This document shows positions 10,652 through 20,862 of a stretch of 64,000 bases of DNA, in pieces. The notes below the pieces were generated by a model that was not told where the DNA came from, did not search any database, and saw only the letters and a program-made list of their open reading frames with translations. The translations under genes and the position numbers were made by a program. Position 1 is the first letter of the stretch. Every line of letters begins with the position of its first letter. Source of the DNA: Alcanivorax sp. (lineage in GTDB: Bacteria > Pseudomonadota > Gammaproteobacteria > Pseudomonadales > Alcanivoracaceae); NCBI GenBank assembly GCA_022449455.1, contig JAKUPL010000003.1, forward strand, positions 1 through 64,000, read 5' to 3'.

Positions 10652-11419
10652 TCATCGCGGTGGGACCGGTGCCGCCGCCGGGCGCTCACCGCCATGCTGG
10701 TAGCAATCGTCCAGAGCCAGCAGATAGTACTCAAGTCCCCGCGCCGCCGCCGCGAAGGCACGTTGGCGCGCCGGCTCGTCCCGTGCCAACCGTTTGATCA
10801 GTTCCATGGCTTCATGGGGATGGGCGTCGTCGTAGCTGGCATGGGCGCGCAGCCAGGCCATGGTGTGCCGGTTGATCTCGGCGCGGCCCTGCTCCGCGTA
10901 GTGTTTGACGCCGGCCACCACCCGCTGGCTCCACTCCCCGGTGGCCCACTCGATGGCCAGATTGGTGGCGGCGATGCTCTCTTCCAGGGTGCCCTGGTGG
11001 CCGGTGGCCCACAGGAACTGGTTGACCGCGTCCATGGCCGGCGGCGGCGTGGTGGTTTCCAGGCGTTCCAGACTCAGCCCGAAGCCGGCGGCCCAGTCCT
11101 GGTACCAGTAGGCGTGGCGCTGCTCGATCTTGATATTGCCGATCAGCCAGTTGCGCGTCTCTTCATGGCCGGGTTGCCCGGCGCGGGTCTTGGCCAGCGC
11201 CAGCCCCATGTATTTGGGGAAGTTTTCCACCAGCGGGTAGAAGTGCAGCAGCGCGTCGCGGAAACGTTCCAGGGACAGGGTGCCCTCGCCCATTTCCAGG
11301 AACAGCGGATGGTCCACCACCCGATCCTTGAGCGGCACCAGCGCGTCCCAGAAGCGTTGCGCCCAGGTCGGGTGCTCCGTCAGCGTCAGAGCTTCCTTAT
11401 AGCGTGCGACCCCCATCAT
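10652..11419 (-). CDS. Heme-oxygenase-like iron oxidase, UndA/TenA/PqqC-related
   Basis: 255 residues, all helical, of the TenA/PqqC-like fold. Databases usually label such proteins 'TenA family transcriptional regulator', but no DNA-binding domain is visible. Candidate iron ligands are present in the pattern of heme-oxygenase-like oxidases: Glu65 in Leu-Val-Glu-Asn-Phe, Glu99-x-x-His102, Glu157 in Ala-Ile-Glu-Trp-Ala-Thr-Gly-Glu-Trp, and Asp197/Asp198 with His200 in Tyr-Asp-Asp-Ala-His-Pro. The block around Glu157 and the Tyr-Asp-Asp-Ala-His block resemble Pseudomonas UndA, which oxidatively decarboxylates medium-chain fatty acids to 1-alkenes. TenA thiaminase is less likely because no thiamin genes are nearby. 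Substrate is unproven. Confidence 0.75.
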   Translation of the reverse strand: MMGVARYKEALTLTEHPTWAQRFWDALVPLKDRVVDHPLFLEMGEGTLSLERFRDALLHFYPLVENFPKYMGLALAKTRAGQPGHEETRNWLIGNIKIEQRHAYWYQDWAAGFGLSLERLETTTPPPAMDAVNQFLWATGHQGTLEESIAATNLAIEWATGEWSQRVVAGVKHYAEQGRAEINRHTMAWLRAHASYDDAHPHEAMELIKRLARDEPARQRAFAAAARGLEYYLLALDDCYQHGGERPAAAPVPPR

Positions 11420-11494
11420 GGTTCTCCCTAGCGTGAAGTTATCGTGACTCCATGCTAGCGAGGCGCCCTGACGGCGACCAGTGCGGGCCCGGCC

Positions 11495-13516
11495 TCAGCC
11501 GCGCAGGGCGCGGATCAGGGCGCGGCGACGGCGCGCCAGCTGCAGACGCTCCGCGCGCGGCGGGTCGCCGTCCTCGCGGTAGGCAAGGTGTTCGAAATAG
11601 CGGCGCCAGTGGCCGGCGGCGGCGGTGGCGGCGGGCCAACGGCGCGCCACCGCCGCTTCCAGGCCGGCGGCGGACACCGCCTCGGGCAGCCCCAGGCCGC
11701 GTTTGCCCAGGGCCTGCCGCAGGCGCCGGAATTCACGCTCCAGCGGCCGGGCGGGCTGGTCCCGGCGGCGGTTGAGCACCAGCAGCGCCAGCAGACTTGT
11801 GACCAGCAGCACCGCCCCCAGCAGCGCCAGGGCAATGCGCGTGGGGGTGACCGCGCCGAGCAGCCGCTCCAGCAGGTCCCGCTGTTCTTCCTGGCGATAG
11901 CCGAGCACCCACTTCTGCCAGTTGAAGTCCACGTAATCGGCCCATTGCTGAAGCTGGAACAGCACCGGCAGCCGGCCGAAGGCAGCGCCCTCCCCGTCGC
12001 CCTGGTCGGCGGACCGGTTGCGCATCGCCTGGCGCAGGCCCAACTCGATGCGGTCCGGGGCCACCGCGCCGGTGGGGTCCACGCGCACCCAGCGCCCCGC
12101 CAGCCAGACTTCGCTCCAGGCGTGGGCGTCGTACTGGCGCACTTGCAGGTAATCGCCGTTGGATTCGCCGCCCTGGTAGCCGGCCACCACCCGGGCCGGG
12201 ATGCCGGCGGCGCGCATCAGGAAGGTGAAGCTGGAGGCGTAGTGCTCACAGAAGCCGCGCCGGGTGTCGAACAGAAAGCGGTCCACCGTGTCGCCGGCCA
12301 CCGGCGGCGGTTCCAGGGTGTAGAAAAAGGGCTGCTCGCGGAAGTAGCCCAGCGCCGCGTTCACCAGCGCCCGGTCATCCGTGTACCGGCGCCGCCAGTC
12401 CGCCGCCAGCGCCCGGGCGCGTTCGTTGCCCTGCTCCGGCAGGCCCAGCATCAGGGTACGCTCGGCGCCGTCCAGGGTGGCGCCGGCGCCGGCGGCGGGC
12501 ACGCTGCGCACCCGGTAACCCAGGCTGCCGGTGACCGGGGCGTCCGCCACCAGGCGCAGGTCCCGGGCCAGGGCCAGGCCGTCCAGGTCGGTGAACGGCA
12601 CCGCCAGGGCATACAGCCAGCGTTGCTGGCTGGGCGCCATGATCACCCGATAACGCCAGGCCGGCCCCTGATCGGCGTTGCGCAGGGCCCGGTACCAGTC
12701 CGGCGCCGGGCCGCGGCCGTCGTAGAGGGTGTCCCGTTCGTCCCAGCCCGGGGGGCGCGCCTGGCGCCAGGTGGTGCCGTCAAAGTAGCCGTAGGTGAGG
12801 CCGCGCCAATAGCGCTGGGACGGGGGCGGCGCCGGCCCGTCGAACTGCACGCGAAAGGCCAGCTCGGCGGATTCGGTGAGGCGGCTGACCTGCCCCGGCG
12901 ACATGCTGTCGCTCATACCGGTGCGTGCCTGGCCACTGTCCAGGTGCATGTTCCACAACGGCGCCACCCGTGGCACCAGCACGAACAGAATGGCCGCCAG
13001 CGGCAGCGCCTGCAGCACCATCACCGCCGCCACGCCCAGGTGCTGGCGGCCACGGGCGTGGGTGTCGCTGTAGTTGATGCCGGCCAGGCTGGCGGTCAGC
13101 AGCACCAGGCAGCCGATCACATACAGCGCCGCCAACGGCCCCTGATGAAACAGCAGAATGGTGGCGCATACGAAGTAACCGAGCACGATCAGCACATAGG
13201 CGTCCCGCTTGCCCACCAGCTCCAGGTATTTGAGCGCGAACAGCCCGGTGATCAGCGCGGTGCCCGCCTCCGGGCCGTGCAGCCGGCCAAAGCTTTGCCA
13301 GGTGGCCACCACCGTGGCCAGCAGCAGCGCCAGGCGCACCACCCGGCCGGGCAGCAGCAGCCGCTGGCGGTCCACCAGCGCGCGCCAGCCCAACACCAGC
13401 AGTAACAACAGGCTTTGCCACCAGGGTCCGTCGATCAGCTGCGGCAGCGAGGTGGCGATGATCGCCAGGGTCAGCCAGCCACGGGCGTGGCTGGGCACCT
13501 GATAGATGCGCGCCAT
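11495..13516 (-). CDS. tgpA: Transglutaminase-like membrane protein (TgpA family)
   Basis: 673 residues. About six N-terminal membrane helices (about 12-190, DUF3488 region), a periplasmic segment, a transglutaminase-like domain with the triad Cys423, His465 and Asp480, then one helix near 555-580 and a cytosolic tail (DUF4129-like). The family includes P. aeruginosa TgpA, a periplasmic transglutaminase-like protein reported essential for viability. The ATG at 13516 shares one base with the TGA of the DUF58 gene; an open frame that continues upstream to 14053 is only overlap with that gene. Third gene of the moxR-DUF58-tgpA operon. Confidence 0.9.
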   Translation of the reverse strand: MARIYQVPSHARGWLTLAIIATSLPQLIDGPWWQSLLLLLVLGWRALVDRQRLLLPGRVVRLALLLATVVATWQSFGRLHGPEAGTALITGLFALKYLELVGKRDAYVLIVLGYFVCATILLFHQGPLAALYVIGCLVLLTASLAGINYSDTHARGRQHLGVAAVMVLQALPLAAILFVLVPRVAPLWNMHLDSGQARTGMSDSMSPGQVSRLTESAELAFRVQFDGPAPPPSQRYWRGLTYGYFDGTTWRQARPPGWDERDTLYDGRGPAPDWYRALRNADQGPAWRYRVIMAPSQQRWLYALAVPFTDLDGLALARDLRLVADAPVTGSLGYRVRSVPAAGAGATLDGAERTLMLGLPEQGNERARALAADWRRRYTDDRALVNAALGYFREQPFFYTLEPPPVAGDTVDRFLFDTRRGFCEHYASSFTFLMRAAGIPARVVAGYQGGESNGDYLQVRQYDAHAWSEVWLAGRWVRVDPTGAVAPDRIELGLRQAMRNRSADQGDGEGAAFGRLPVLFQLQQWADYVDFNWQKWVLGYRQEEQRDLLERLLGAVTPTRIALALLGAVLLVTSLLALLVLNRRRDQPARPLEREFRRLRQALGKRGLGLPEAVSAAGLEAAVARRWPAATAAAGHWRRYFEHLAYREDGDPPRAERLQLARRRRALIRALRG

Positions 13517-14460
13517 CAGTCGCCCTCCCCGTGCCGGGCCAGCAGATCCAGAGCGCGCTGGCGCTGCTCGCCGCCGCGACCCGGCGCCAGGCCGGCACCG
13601 GGCAGGGTCAGGGCGAACGGCCGGTTCTCGTCGCTCAGGCGCAGCACCCAGTAGCACAGGATCGACAGGCGCTGTTCCAGCGGCAGCCCCTCCAGCAGAT
13701 CGTAGCGCAGCCACAGGCGTCCGCTGGCCGGTTCCTCGAACAGCTTGACGTTGAGGCCGCGGCCCCGGGCGAAGCCTTTCCAGTCCACCTGGGTCAGGGC
13801 GTCGCCGGGCACGTAGCCGCGCAGCCCCCGGAATTCCTCGCTGCCGTTCTGGCCGGTGGGCGCCGCGCGGCGTTCCCGGTCGCCGCCGCGCGCCGGGCAA
13901 TCGCTGCTTTCCTGGGGGCGCGGCCAGGCCAGGCACACCTGATCCAGGGCCACCAGCGACCAGGCGCGCAGCAGCCCCAGGGGGTAGCGGCTCTCCACGC
14001 GCAGCCGTGGTGGCCGCAGGGCGCCACGTCGGGTCAGTGGCAGGTTCAGCCACACCCCGAGTTCCTCACCGCCCTCCACGCTGGCTTCCTGGGCCGCCTG
14101 GTCCAGCCAGCGCAGCCACAGGGCGCGGTGCCCGCGACGGCGCGCGATCAGCACCACCTCCACGCTGCCCTGGCCACCCACGAAGCCGGAGCGGCCGCCG
14201 CCGGCGCGCAGGATCAGGCCGGACAGATTACGGTAGGTGTGCAGAATGGCGACCACGAACAGGCCGATCATCAAAAAACAGAGGCCGAGAATCAGGTTGT
14301 TCTCATAATTGATGCCGCCGAAGAACAGCAGCACCGAGACCAGCAGATAGAGATAGCCGTAACCGGTGGGCAGGATAAAGATGCGCCGCTGGTCGAGCCG
14401 CACCTGGCGGGCCCGGGGCAGCCGTCGGTCGAGCCAGCGTTGCCAGGCGTTACGGACCAT
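13516..14460 (-). CDS. DUF58 domain-containing protein
   Basis: 314 residues. Two N-terminal membrane helices (about 28-75) are followed by the DUF58 domain with the Arg-x-Tyr-x-Pro-Gly-Asp-x4-Val-Asp-Trp block near residue 215 (here Leu-Arg-Gly-Tyr-Val-Pro-Gly-Asp and Val-Asp-Trp-Lys). DUF58 proteins form a set with MoxR ATPases and transglutaminase-like proteins; the fold is related to von Willebrand A domains. It lies 21 bases after moxR and overlaps the start of tgpA by one base. Confidence 0.9.
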   Translation of the reverse strand: MVRNAWQRWLDRRLPRARQVRLDQRRIFILPTGYGYLYLLVSVLLFFGGINYENNLILGLCFLMIGLFVVAILHTYRNLSGLILRAGGGRSGFVGGQGSVEVVLIARRRGHRALWLRWLDQAAQEASVEGGEELGVWLNLPLTRRGALRPPRLRVESRYPLGLLRAWSLVALDQVCLAWPRPQESSDCPARGGDRERRAAPTGQNGSEEFRGLRGYVPGDALTQVDWKGFARGRGLNVKLFEEPASGRLWLRYDLLEGLPLEQRLSILCYWVLRLSDENRPFALTLPGAGLAPGRGGEQRQRALDLLARHGEGD

Positions 14461-14481
14461 GGCCCCTCCTCCATCGTGCCG

Positions 14482-15393
14482 CTAGGCGCGCACCACCGGC
14501 ACGGTCTGCAGCAGGGATTGGGTGAGCGCCGCCACCTGGCCGCCCTCGCGGGCCTGCAGACGATGCTCCGCCACCGAGGGCCACACCGCCTGCACGTCCT
14601 CGGGCAGCACATAGTCCCGGTTATGGATCAGTGCCCAGGCGCGGGCCGCGCGCAACAGGCCGAGACCGGCCCGGGGCGACAGGCCGGCGCTGAAGCGGTC
14701 ATCGGCGCGGGTGGCTTCCAGCAGGCGCTGCACATAGTCGAGCAGGTCGCGGCTGGCGCGCACCTTGCCCACATGGGCCACCAGCTTGACCAGGCCGGCG
14801 GGTTCGATCACCGGCCGCAGCTCGCGCACCGCTTCGCGCAGGTCGCCGCCGGCCAGCAGTTGCAGTTCCACTTCCGGGGCCGGGTAGCCCAGGGAGATGC
14901 GCATCAGGAAACGGTCCAGTTGGGATTCCGGCAACACGAAAGTGCCGGCCTGGGTCACCGGGTTCTGGGTGGCCACCACGAAGAACGGCGACGGCAGCGG
15001 CCGGGTCAGGCCGTCCAGGGTCACCTGGCGTTCTTCCATGGCTTCCAGCAGGGCGCCCTGGGTTTTCGGAGTGGCCCGGTTGATTTCGTCGGCGAGCAGC
15101 AGCTGGCTGAACACCGGCCCCTCGCGCAGGCTGAACTGCCCGGATTCCGGATCGAACAGGGATACCCCCAGAATGTCGGCGGGCAGCATGTCGCTGGTGA
15201 ACTGCACCCGGCGGTAGTCCAGGCGGAACACCCGGGCCAGGGCGTGGGCCAGGGTGGTCTTGCCCATGCCGGGCAGGTCCTCGATCAGCAAATGCCCGCC
15301 GGCGAGCAGGCAGGCCAACGCCAGTTTCAGTTGCTCCGGCTTCCCCAGCACCACGCTGCCCACCTGGGCCAGCGCTTTGTCCAACGCCTGCAT
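14482..15393 (-). CDS. moxR: MoxR family AAA+ ATPase
   Basis: 303 residues, usual for MoxR. Walker A Gly-Met-Gly-Lys-Thr-Thr (near 43), Walker B Leu-Leu-Ala-Asp-Glu-Ile-Asn-Arg (near 98), sensor 1 Ala-Thr-Gln-Asn-Pro and the MoxR arginine region Gln-Leu-Asp-Arg-Phe are all visible. MoxR ATPases act as chaperones that help assemble or activate partner proteins, usually VWA-type ones; here the partner is probably the adjacent DUF58 protein. First gene of the operon; the promoter would lie in the gap that contains the heptamer palindrome. Confidence 0.93.
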   Translation of the reverse strand: MQALDKALAQVGSVVLGKPEQLKLALACLLAGGHLLIEDLPGMGKTTLAHALARVFRLDYRRVQFTSDMLPADILGVSLFDPESGQFSLREGPVFSQLLLADEINRATPKTQGALLEAMEERQVTLDGLTRPLPSPFFVVATQNPVTQAGTFVLPESQLDRFLMRISLGYPAPEVELQLLAGGDLREAVRELRPVIEPAGLVKLVAHVGKVRASRDLLDYVQRLLEATRADDRFSAGLSPRAGLGLLRAARAWALIHNRDYVLPEDVQAVWPSVAEHRLQAREGGQVAALTQSLLQTVPVVRA

Positions 15394-15409
15394 AAAAACC
15401 CCAAAGGAG

Positions 15410-15487
15410 AAAGTTGAAAGTTAAAAGTTGAAACGCGGAGGGGCGCGTCGTGACCCGGCCCCCTTTTAACTTTTCACTTTCAACTTT
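15410..15487. repeat. Intergenic palindrome built of AT-rich 7-nt units
   Basis: A 24-base arm at 15410-15433 is an inverted copy of 15464-15487 with 22 of 24 matches. Each arm consists of three 7-nt units of the AAGTTGA type. The 30-nt GC-rich centre contains GCGTCGTGAC (15445-15454). It lies between metZ and moxR, both minus strand, and could act as a terminator, processing site or mobile palindrome. Confidence 0.8.
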
Positions 15488-15496
15488 GAACTGGTT

Positions 15497-16708
15497 TTAA
15501 AAACCCAGCGCCGTGATCCCCCGCGCCAGATCCCGCTTGAGATCGTCCACGTCCTCCAAGCCTACCGCGATGCGGATCAGGTTGTCGGTGATGCCGGCCC
15601 GTTTTTTCTCGTCCGCGTCCACGCGGCCGTGGGTGGTGGAACCGGGATGGGTAATGGTGGACTTCACGTCGCCCAGGTTGGCGGTGATCGACATCAGCTC
15701 GGTGCCGTCGATAAAGCGCCAGGCGGCCTGGCGGTCGGCGCGGCCATCGCTGTCTTCCACCTCAATGGCCAGTACCGCGCCGAAGCCGCTTTGCTGGCGG
15801 GCCGCCAGCCGGTGCTGGGGGTGGCTCTCCAGGCCGGCATAGTGGACCTTGGCGATGCCCGGCCGCCCTTCCAGCCAGCGGGCCAGCTCCAGGGTGTTGG
15901 CGGAGTGCGCCTTCATGCGCAGGCCCAGGGTCTCCAGCCCCTTGAGGAACACCCAGGCGTTGAACGGGCTGAGGCTGGGGCCGGCGGACCGCACGAAACC
16001 GTGCACTTCCTTGACCAGCTCCGCCGGTCCCACCACGGCGCCGCCCAGGCAGCGGCCCTGGCCGTCGATGTATTTGGTGGCGCTGTGAATGACCAGATCG
16101 GCGCCCAGCGCGATGGGCTTCTGCAGCGCCGGCGTGCAGAAACAGTTGTCGACCACCAGCAGTGCGCCGTTGTCGTGGGCCAGTTTCGCCAGCGCCTCGA
16201 TGTCACCCACCTCGGAGAGCGGATTGGACGGCGTTTCCAGAAACAGCATTTTGGTTTCCGGGCGGATCGCCGCCTTCCATTGATCCAGGTCGTCCAGATC
16301 CACCAGGGTGGTGTCGATATTGAATTTTTTCAGATAGCGGCTGTAGATCACGTTGGTGGTGCCGAACACGCTGCGCGAGCTGACCACGTGATCGCCGGGC
16401 GCCAGCAGCGCGAAGAAAGTGCTGCTGATGGCCGCCATGCCGGAGGCCAGCGCCTGGCACTGCTCGCCGCCTTCCATCGCCGCCAGCCGTTCCTCGAAGG
16501 CGCGCACCGTGGGGTTGGTGAAACGCGAATAGACATTGCCGGGTTCGTCGCCGGCGAAACGGGCGGCGGCCTGGGCGGCGCTGTCGTAGACGAAGCTGGA
16601 GGTGAGAAAAATCGGATCCGAGTGCGACATCTCGTCGGTGCGCAATTGCGCCCAACGGATGGCCAGCGTGTCGGTGTGAAAATCGTTCGGATCCGGTTTA
16701 TCGCTCAT
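15497..16708 (-). CDS. metZ: O-succinylhomoserine sulfhydrylase
   Basis: 403 residues, the usual length. PLP enzyme of the Cys/Met metabolism family that converts O-succinylhomoserine and sulfide to homocysteine in methionine synthesis. The PLP lysine lies in Ser-Ala-Thr-Lys-Tyr-Ile-Asp-Gly-Gln near residue 212; Tyr and Arg of the N-terminal Ser-Arg-x-x-Asn-Pro-Thr segment (Tyr-Ser-Arg-Phe-Thr-Asn-Pro-Thr) bind the phosphate. It follows purF by 29 bases on the same strand, the order seen in Pseudomonas. Confidence 0.95.
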   Translation of the reverse strand: MSDKPDPNDFHTDTLAIRWAQLRTDEMSHSDPIFLTSSFVYDSAAQAAARFAGDEPGNVYSRFTNPTVRAFEERLAAMEGGEQCQALASGMAAISSTFFALLAPGDHVVSSRSVFGTTNVIYSRYLKKFNIDTTLVDLDDLDQWKAAIRPETKMLFLETPSNPLSEVGDIEALAKLAHDNGALLVVDNCFCTPALQKPIALGADLVIHSATKYIDGQGRCLGGAVVGPAELVKEVHGFVRSAGPSLSPFNAWVFLKGLETLGLRMKAHSANTLELARWLEGRPGIAKVHYAGLESHPQHRLAARQQSGFGAVLAIEVEDSDGRADRQAAWRFIDGTELMSITANLGDVKSTITHPGSTTHGRVDADEKKRAGITDNLIRIAVGLEDVDDLKRDLARGITALGF

Positions 16709-16737
16709 TGCTGTCTCGGTAACGGTTGGGCTCGGAA

Positions 16738-18267
<1,530 letters not shown>

Positions 18268-18304
18268 TTTGCGTATCCTCTAGCTTGCTTGGCTAAGTGA
18301 GCGT

Positions 18305-18799
18305 TTAGCTTCCGCTGACGTTCATGAGATAAGCGATCAGATCCCCGGCGACGCGCCGCGTCCAGTCCTCCAGCATGGCGAAATGCGGGACCAGCATCGA
18401 CTGTTGCCACCAGACATCCTGGGCGAACAGATGGTGGCCCAGGGCCACCAAAACAATCACCACCAGGGCGCCCCGCAGGGCGCCGAATACCATGCCCAGC
18501 AAACGATCGGTGCCACTCAGACCGGTGACGCGGATCAGCTCGCCGAGCAAATGATTAATCAGAGCACCCACCACCAGGGTGATCGCGAAGAGCACGCCGA
18601 ACGCCACCGCCAGGCGCAGGCTGGGTGTGTCGATGGAATCGGCCAGAAGCACCGTCAGGGCCGGGCTGAACAGGCGCGCCACCACGAAGGCCGCGACCCA
18701 GGTCAGCAGGGAAAACGCTTCGCGCGTAAAACCGCGTCGCACACTGAGCAGTGCCGATACGGCGATGATGAACAGAATGATGCCGTCTGCCAGATTCAT
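18305..18799 (-). CDS. cvpA: CvpA family membrane protein
   Basis: 164 residues with four membrane helices, typical for CvpA, required for colicin V export in E. coli and linked to envelope stress. The ATG at 18799 starts Met-Asn-Leu-Ala-Asp, directly followed by the first helix; a frame open to 18829 would add ten polar residues without support. It sits 37 bases upstream of purF as in many gammaproteobacteria, so it is probably co-transcribed with it. Confidence 0.92.
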   Translation of the reverse strand: MNLADGIILFIIAVSALLSVRRGFTREAFSLLTWVAAFVVARLFSPALTVLLADSIDTPSLRLAVAFGVLFAITLVVGALINHLLGELIRVTGLSGTDRLLGMVFGALRGALVVIVLVALGHHLFAQDVWWQQSMLVPHFAMLEDWTRRVAGDLIAYLMNVSGS

Positions 18800-18876
18800 G
18801 AACACGCGCGTGGTTGGAACAGGCGGCAAAGTCTACCAGAGCGACCGGACCCGTCCCAGGGCTTTGTGGGGGCGTT

Positions 18877-19581
18877 TCAGGGCACAAAAGGCCGCACCAG
18901 ACCGTCCAGGGCGAAGGTCTTGTCGTCGGCGAGACGCTGGCGCAGGGCATCGGCGTCGGCGCGGCGGATTTCCGGCCCCACGAACACCCGCTCCCAGGTG
19001 TTGCTGTCCTGGCGCACGGTGCGGTGGTAGGCGTTGTAGCCGCCGTCGCGCAGCCGTTTGACCAGCGCCTCGGCGTTGGCCGCGTCGCTGAAGCTGGCCA
19101 CCTGCACGGTGAAGCCCGGCGCCGGCCCGTCCTCGGCGGCGCCGGCCTCCTCGGCCTCATCCGCCTCGCCAGTTTCCGCCACGGTCGGCGCCGGTTCGGC
19201 GGGGGCCGGATCGGGCTGAGCGGACGCCGCCGGGGCCGCCCCGCTCTCCGCGGCGTCCGGATCGGCGCCCTGCCCTTCCCCGTCGCCCGGACTCGGCGGC
19301 GCCGTGTCCCGCGCCGTGTCCCGCGCCGTATCCAGCTGCCGGTCGCCGGCGTCGGCCACCGCCTGGCGCTCCTCGTCGATCTGGCGATCGGTGGCGGCGG
19401 TTTCCCGCTCACCGATCACCGGCGCCACCTCCGGCTCCTCCACCGTCGGCGGCTCCGGAATGCTCATGTCCAGGGCCACACGGACCTGGTCCGGGGTGCG
19501 CAATACCAGCGGCGCCAGCACGGCGGCGAGCAGCAGCAACAGCAGCAGACCGATCAGACGTTGGCGGGTTTTCAGATGCAT
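18877..19581 (-). CDS. dedD: SPOR domain protein, DedD-like
   Basis: 234 residues. A short cytosolic N-terminus and one membrane helix (about 5-27), a long Ala/Pro/Glu/Asp-rich periplasmic linker (about 35-150) and a C-terminal SPOR domain (about 155-234) starting Phe-Thr-Val-Gln-Val-Ala-Ser-Phe. SPOR domains bind denuded septal peptidoglycan, and DedD promotes cell constriction. Its place between folC and cvpA supports the name. The linker is low-complexity and hydrophilic. Confidence 0.93.
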   Translation of the reverse strand: MHLKTRQRLIGLLLLLLLAAVLAPLVLRTPDQVRVALDMSIPEPPTVEEPEVAPVIGERETAATDRQIDEERQAVADAGDRQLDTARDTARDTAPPSPGDGEGQGADPDAAESGAAPAASAQPDPAPAEPAPTVAETGEADEAEEAGAAEDGPAPGFTVQVASFSDAANAEALVKRLRDGGYNAYHRTVRQDSNTWERVFVGPEIRRADADALRQRLADDKTFALDGLVRPFVP

Positions 19582-19594
19582 GGGGCGGCCCCGT

Positions 19595-20839
19595 TCAATC
19601 CGTGGAGTCTTCGTCCATGGCGTCGAGCGCCTCGGCGACGGTGTAGAAGGATCCCACGATCAACACCTGGTCGCCAGCCCCGCAGTCCTCCACCGCGTCG
19701 CGCAGGGCCGCCGCCACGGACTCGCAGCGGCGTACCGGGGTGCCGGCGGGCAGCGCCACGGCGAGCCGGTCCACGCCGGCCGCGCGGGGCAGATCCGGGC
19801 GCGCCAGGTACCAATCCGCGGGCCGCTCGGCCAGCAACGCCACCGCCGCTTCCACCGGCTTGTCGGCCATCATGCCGATGACGATACGGCGGCGGCCGGC
19901 GCAGGGCGGCAGGCGCTCACGCAGGCGCGTCAGGGCCTCCAGATTGTGGCCCACATCGAGCACGCACTGGGCGCCCAGATAGCGGCGCACCTGGCAGCGC
20001 CCCACCAGGCCGGTATCGGCCACCCGGTGCGGCAGGTCCCCGGCCGGCGCCAGGCCGGCGGCGGCCAGCGCCTGGCAGGCGGTGGCCAGATTGTCCGAGC
20101 CCAGCCGTGCCGGCAGCGGCAGCGGGTAGCGGCGCAGGCGCTCGCCCACGCGGATCGCCAGATGGGCGTCGGCCACCCGGTATTCCCGGCCGGCGCGCAG
20201 CGGCACCACGCCCAGGCGCTCGATTTCCTGGTCCAGGTTGGACGGCGCGTCCAGCTCGCCGTACACCAGGGGTCGGCCGGCGCGGCCGATGCCCAGTTTC
20301 TCCACCGCCACTTTTTCGCGGCTGTCGCCCAGCCAGTCGGTGTGGTCCAGACCCACGGAGGTGACCACCGCCACGTCCGCGTCGATCAGATTGACCGCGT
20401 CCAGCCGTCCGCCCAGGCCCACTTCCAGCACCGCCAGATCGGCGCCGCTGTCGCGGAACAGCCACAGCCCGGCCAGGGTGGTGAACTCGAAATAGGTCAG
20501 CGAGATGTCGCCACGGGCGGCGTCCACCGCCTCGAAGGCGGCGCACAGGGCGTCGTCTTGCACCGGCCCGTCGGGCAGGCGGATGCGCTCGTTAAAGCGT
20601 TGCAGATGGGGAGAGGTGTAAACGCAGACGCCCAGGCCGGCGGTTTCCGCCAGCGCCTGGGTCAGCGCCACCACCGAGCCCTTGCCGTTGGTGCCGGCCA
20701 CGGTGATCACCGGCATCGGCAGGCGCTCGACACCCAGGCGGGCGGCCACCGTGCGCAGGCGCTCCAGCCCCAGCTCGATCTCGCTGGGGTGGAGACGTTC
20801 GATGCGGGCGAGCCAGTCGTCGAGCCGGGAGGCGCTCAT
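19595..20839 (-). CDS. folC: Bifunctional folylpolyglutamate synthase/dihydrofolate synthase
   Basis: 414 residues. Mur-ligase-type ATPase that joins glutamate to dihydropteroate and to folates. The P-loop is Gly-Thr-Asn-Gly-Lys-Gly-Ser near residue 49, followed by Tyr-Thr-Ser-Pro-His-Leu; the Gly-Leu-Gly-Gly-Arg-Leu-Asp-Ala-Val-Asn block and the C-terminal Asp-Val-Gly-His-Asn-Leu-Glu are present. It is 13 bases upstream of dedD and 23 bases downstream of accD on one strand. Confidence 0.96.
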   Translation of the reverse strand: MSASRLDDWLARIERLHPSEIELGLERLRTVAARLGVERLPMPVITVAGTNGKGSVVALTQALAETAGLGVCVYTSPHLQRFNERIRLPDGPVQDDALCAAFEAVDAARGDISLTYFEFTTLAGLWLFRDSGADLAVLEVGLGGRLDAVNLIDADVAVVTSVGLDHTDWLGDSREKVAVEKLGIGRAGRPLVYGELDAPSNLDQEIERLGVVPLRAGREYRVADAHLAIRVGERLRRYPLPLPARLGSDNLATACQALAAAGLAPAGDLPHRVADTGLVGRCQVRRYLGAQCVLDVGHNLEALTRLRERLPPCAGRRRIVIGMMADKPVEAAVALLAERPADWYLARPDLPRAAGVDRLAVALPAGTPVRRCESVAAALRDAVEDCGAGDQVLIVGSFYTVAEALDAMDEDSTD

Positions 20840-20862
20840 GATCGCGGGTACAGGGACAACGC

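Noticed and set aside
11588-13405. A 605-codon plus-strand frame opposite the transglutaminase gene
   Set aside because: Low-complexity Gln/His/Gly product with no ribosome site or family resemblance.
13517-14053. N-terminal extension of the transglutaminase gene through the DUF58 region
   Set aside because: The overlap encodes the DUF58 protein in another frame; the ATG at 13516 gives the standard N-terminal membrane helices.
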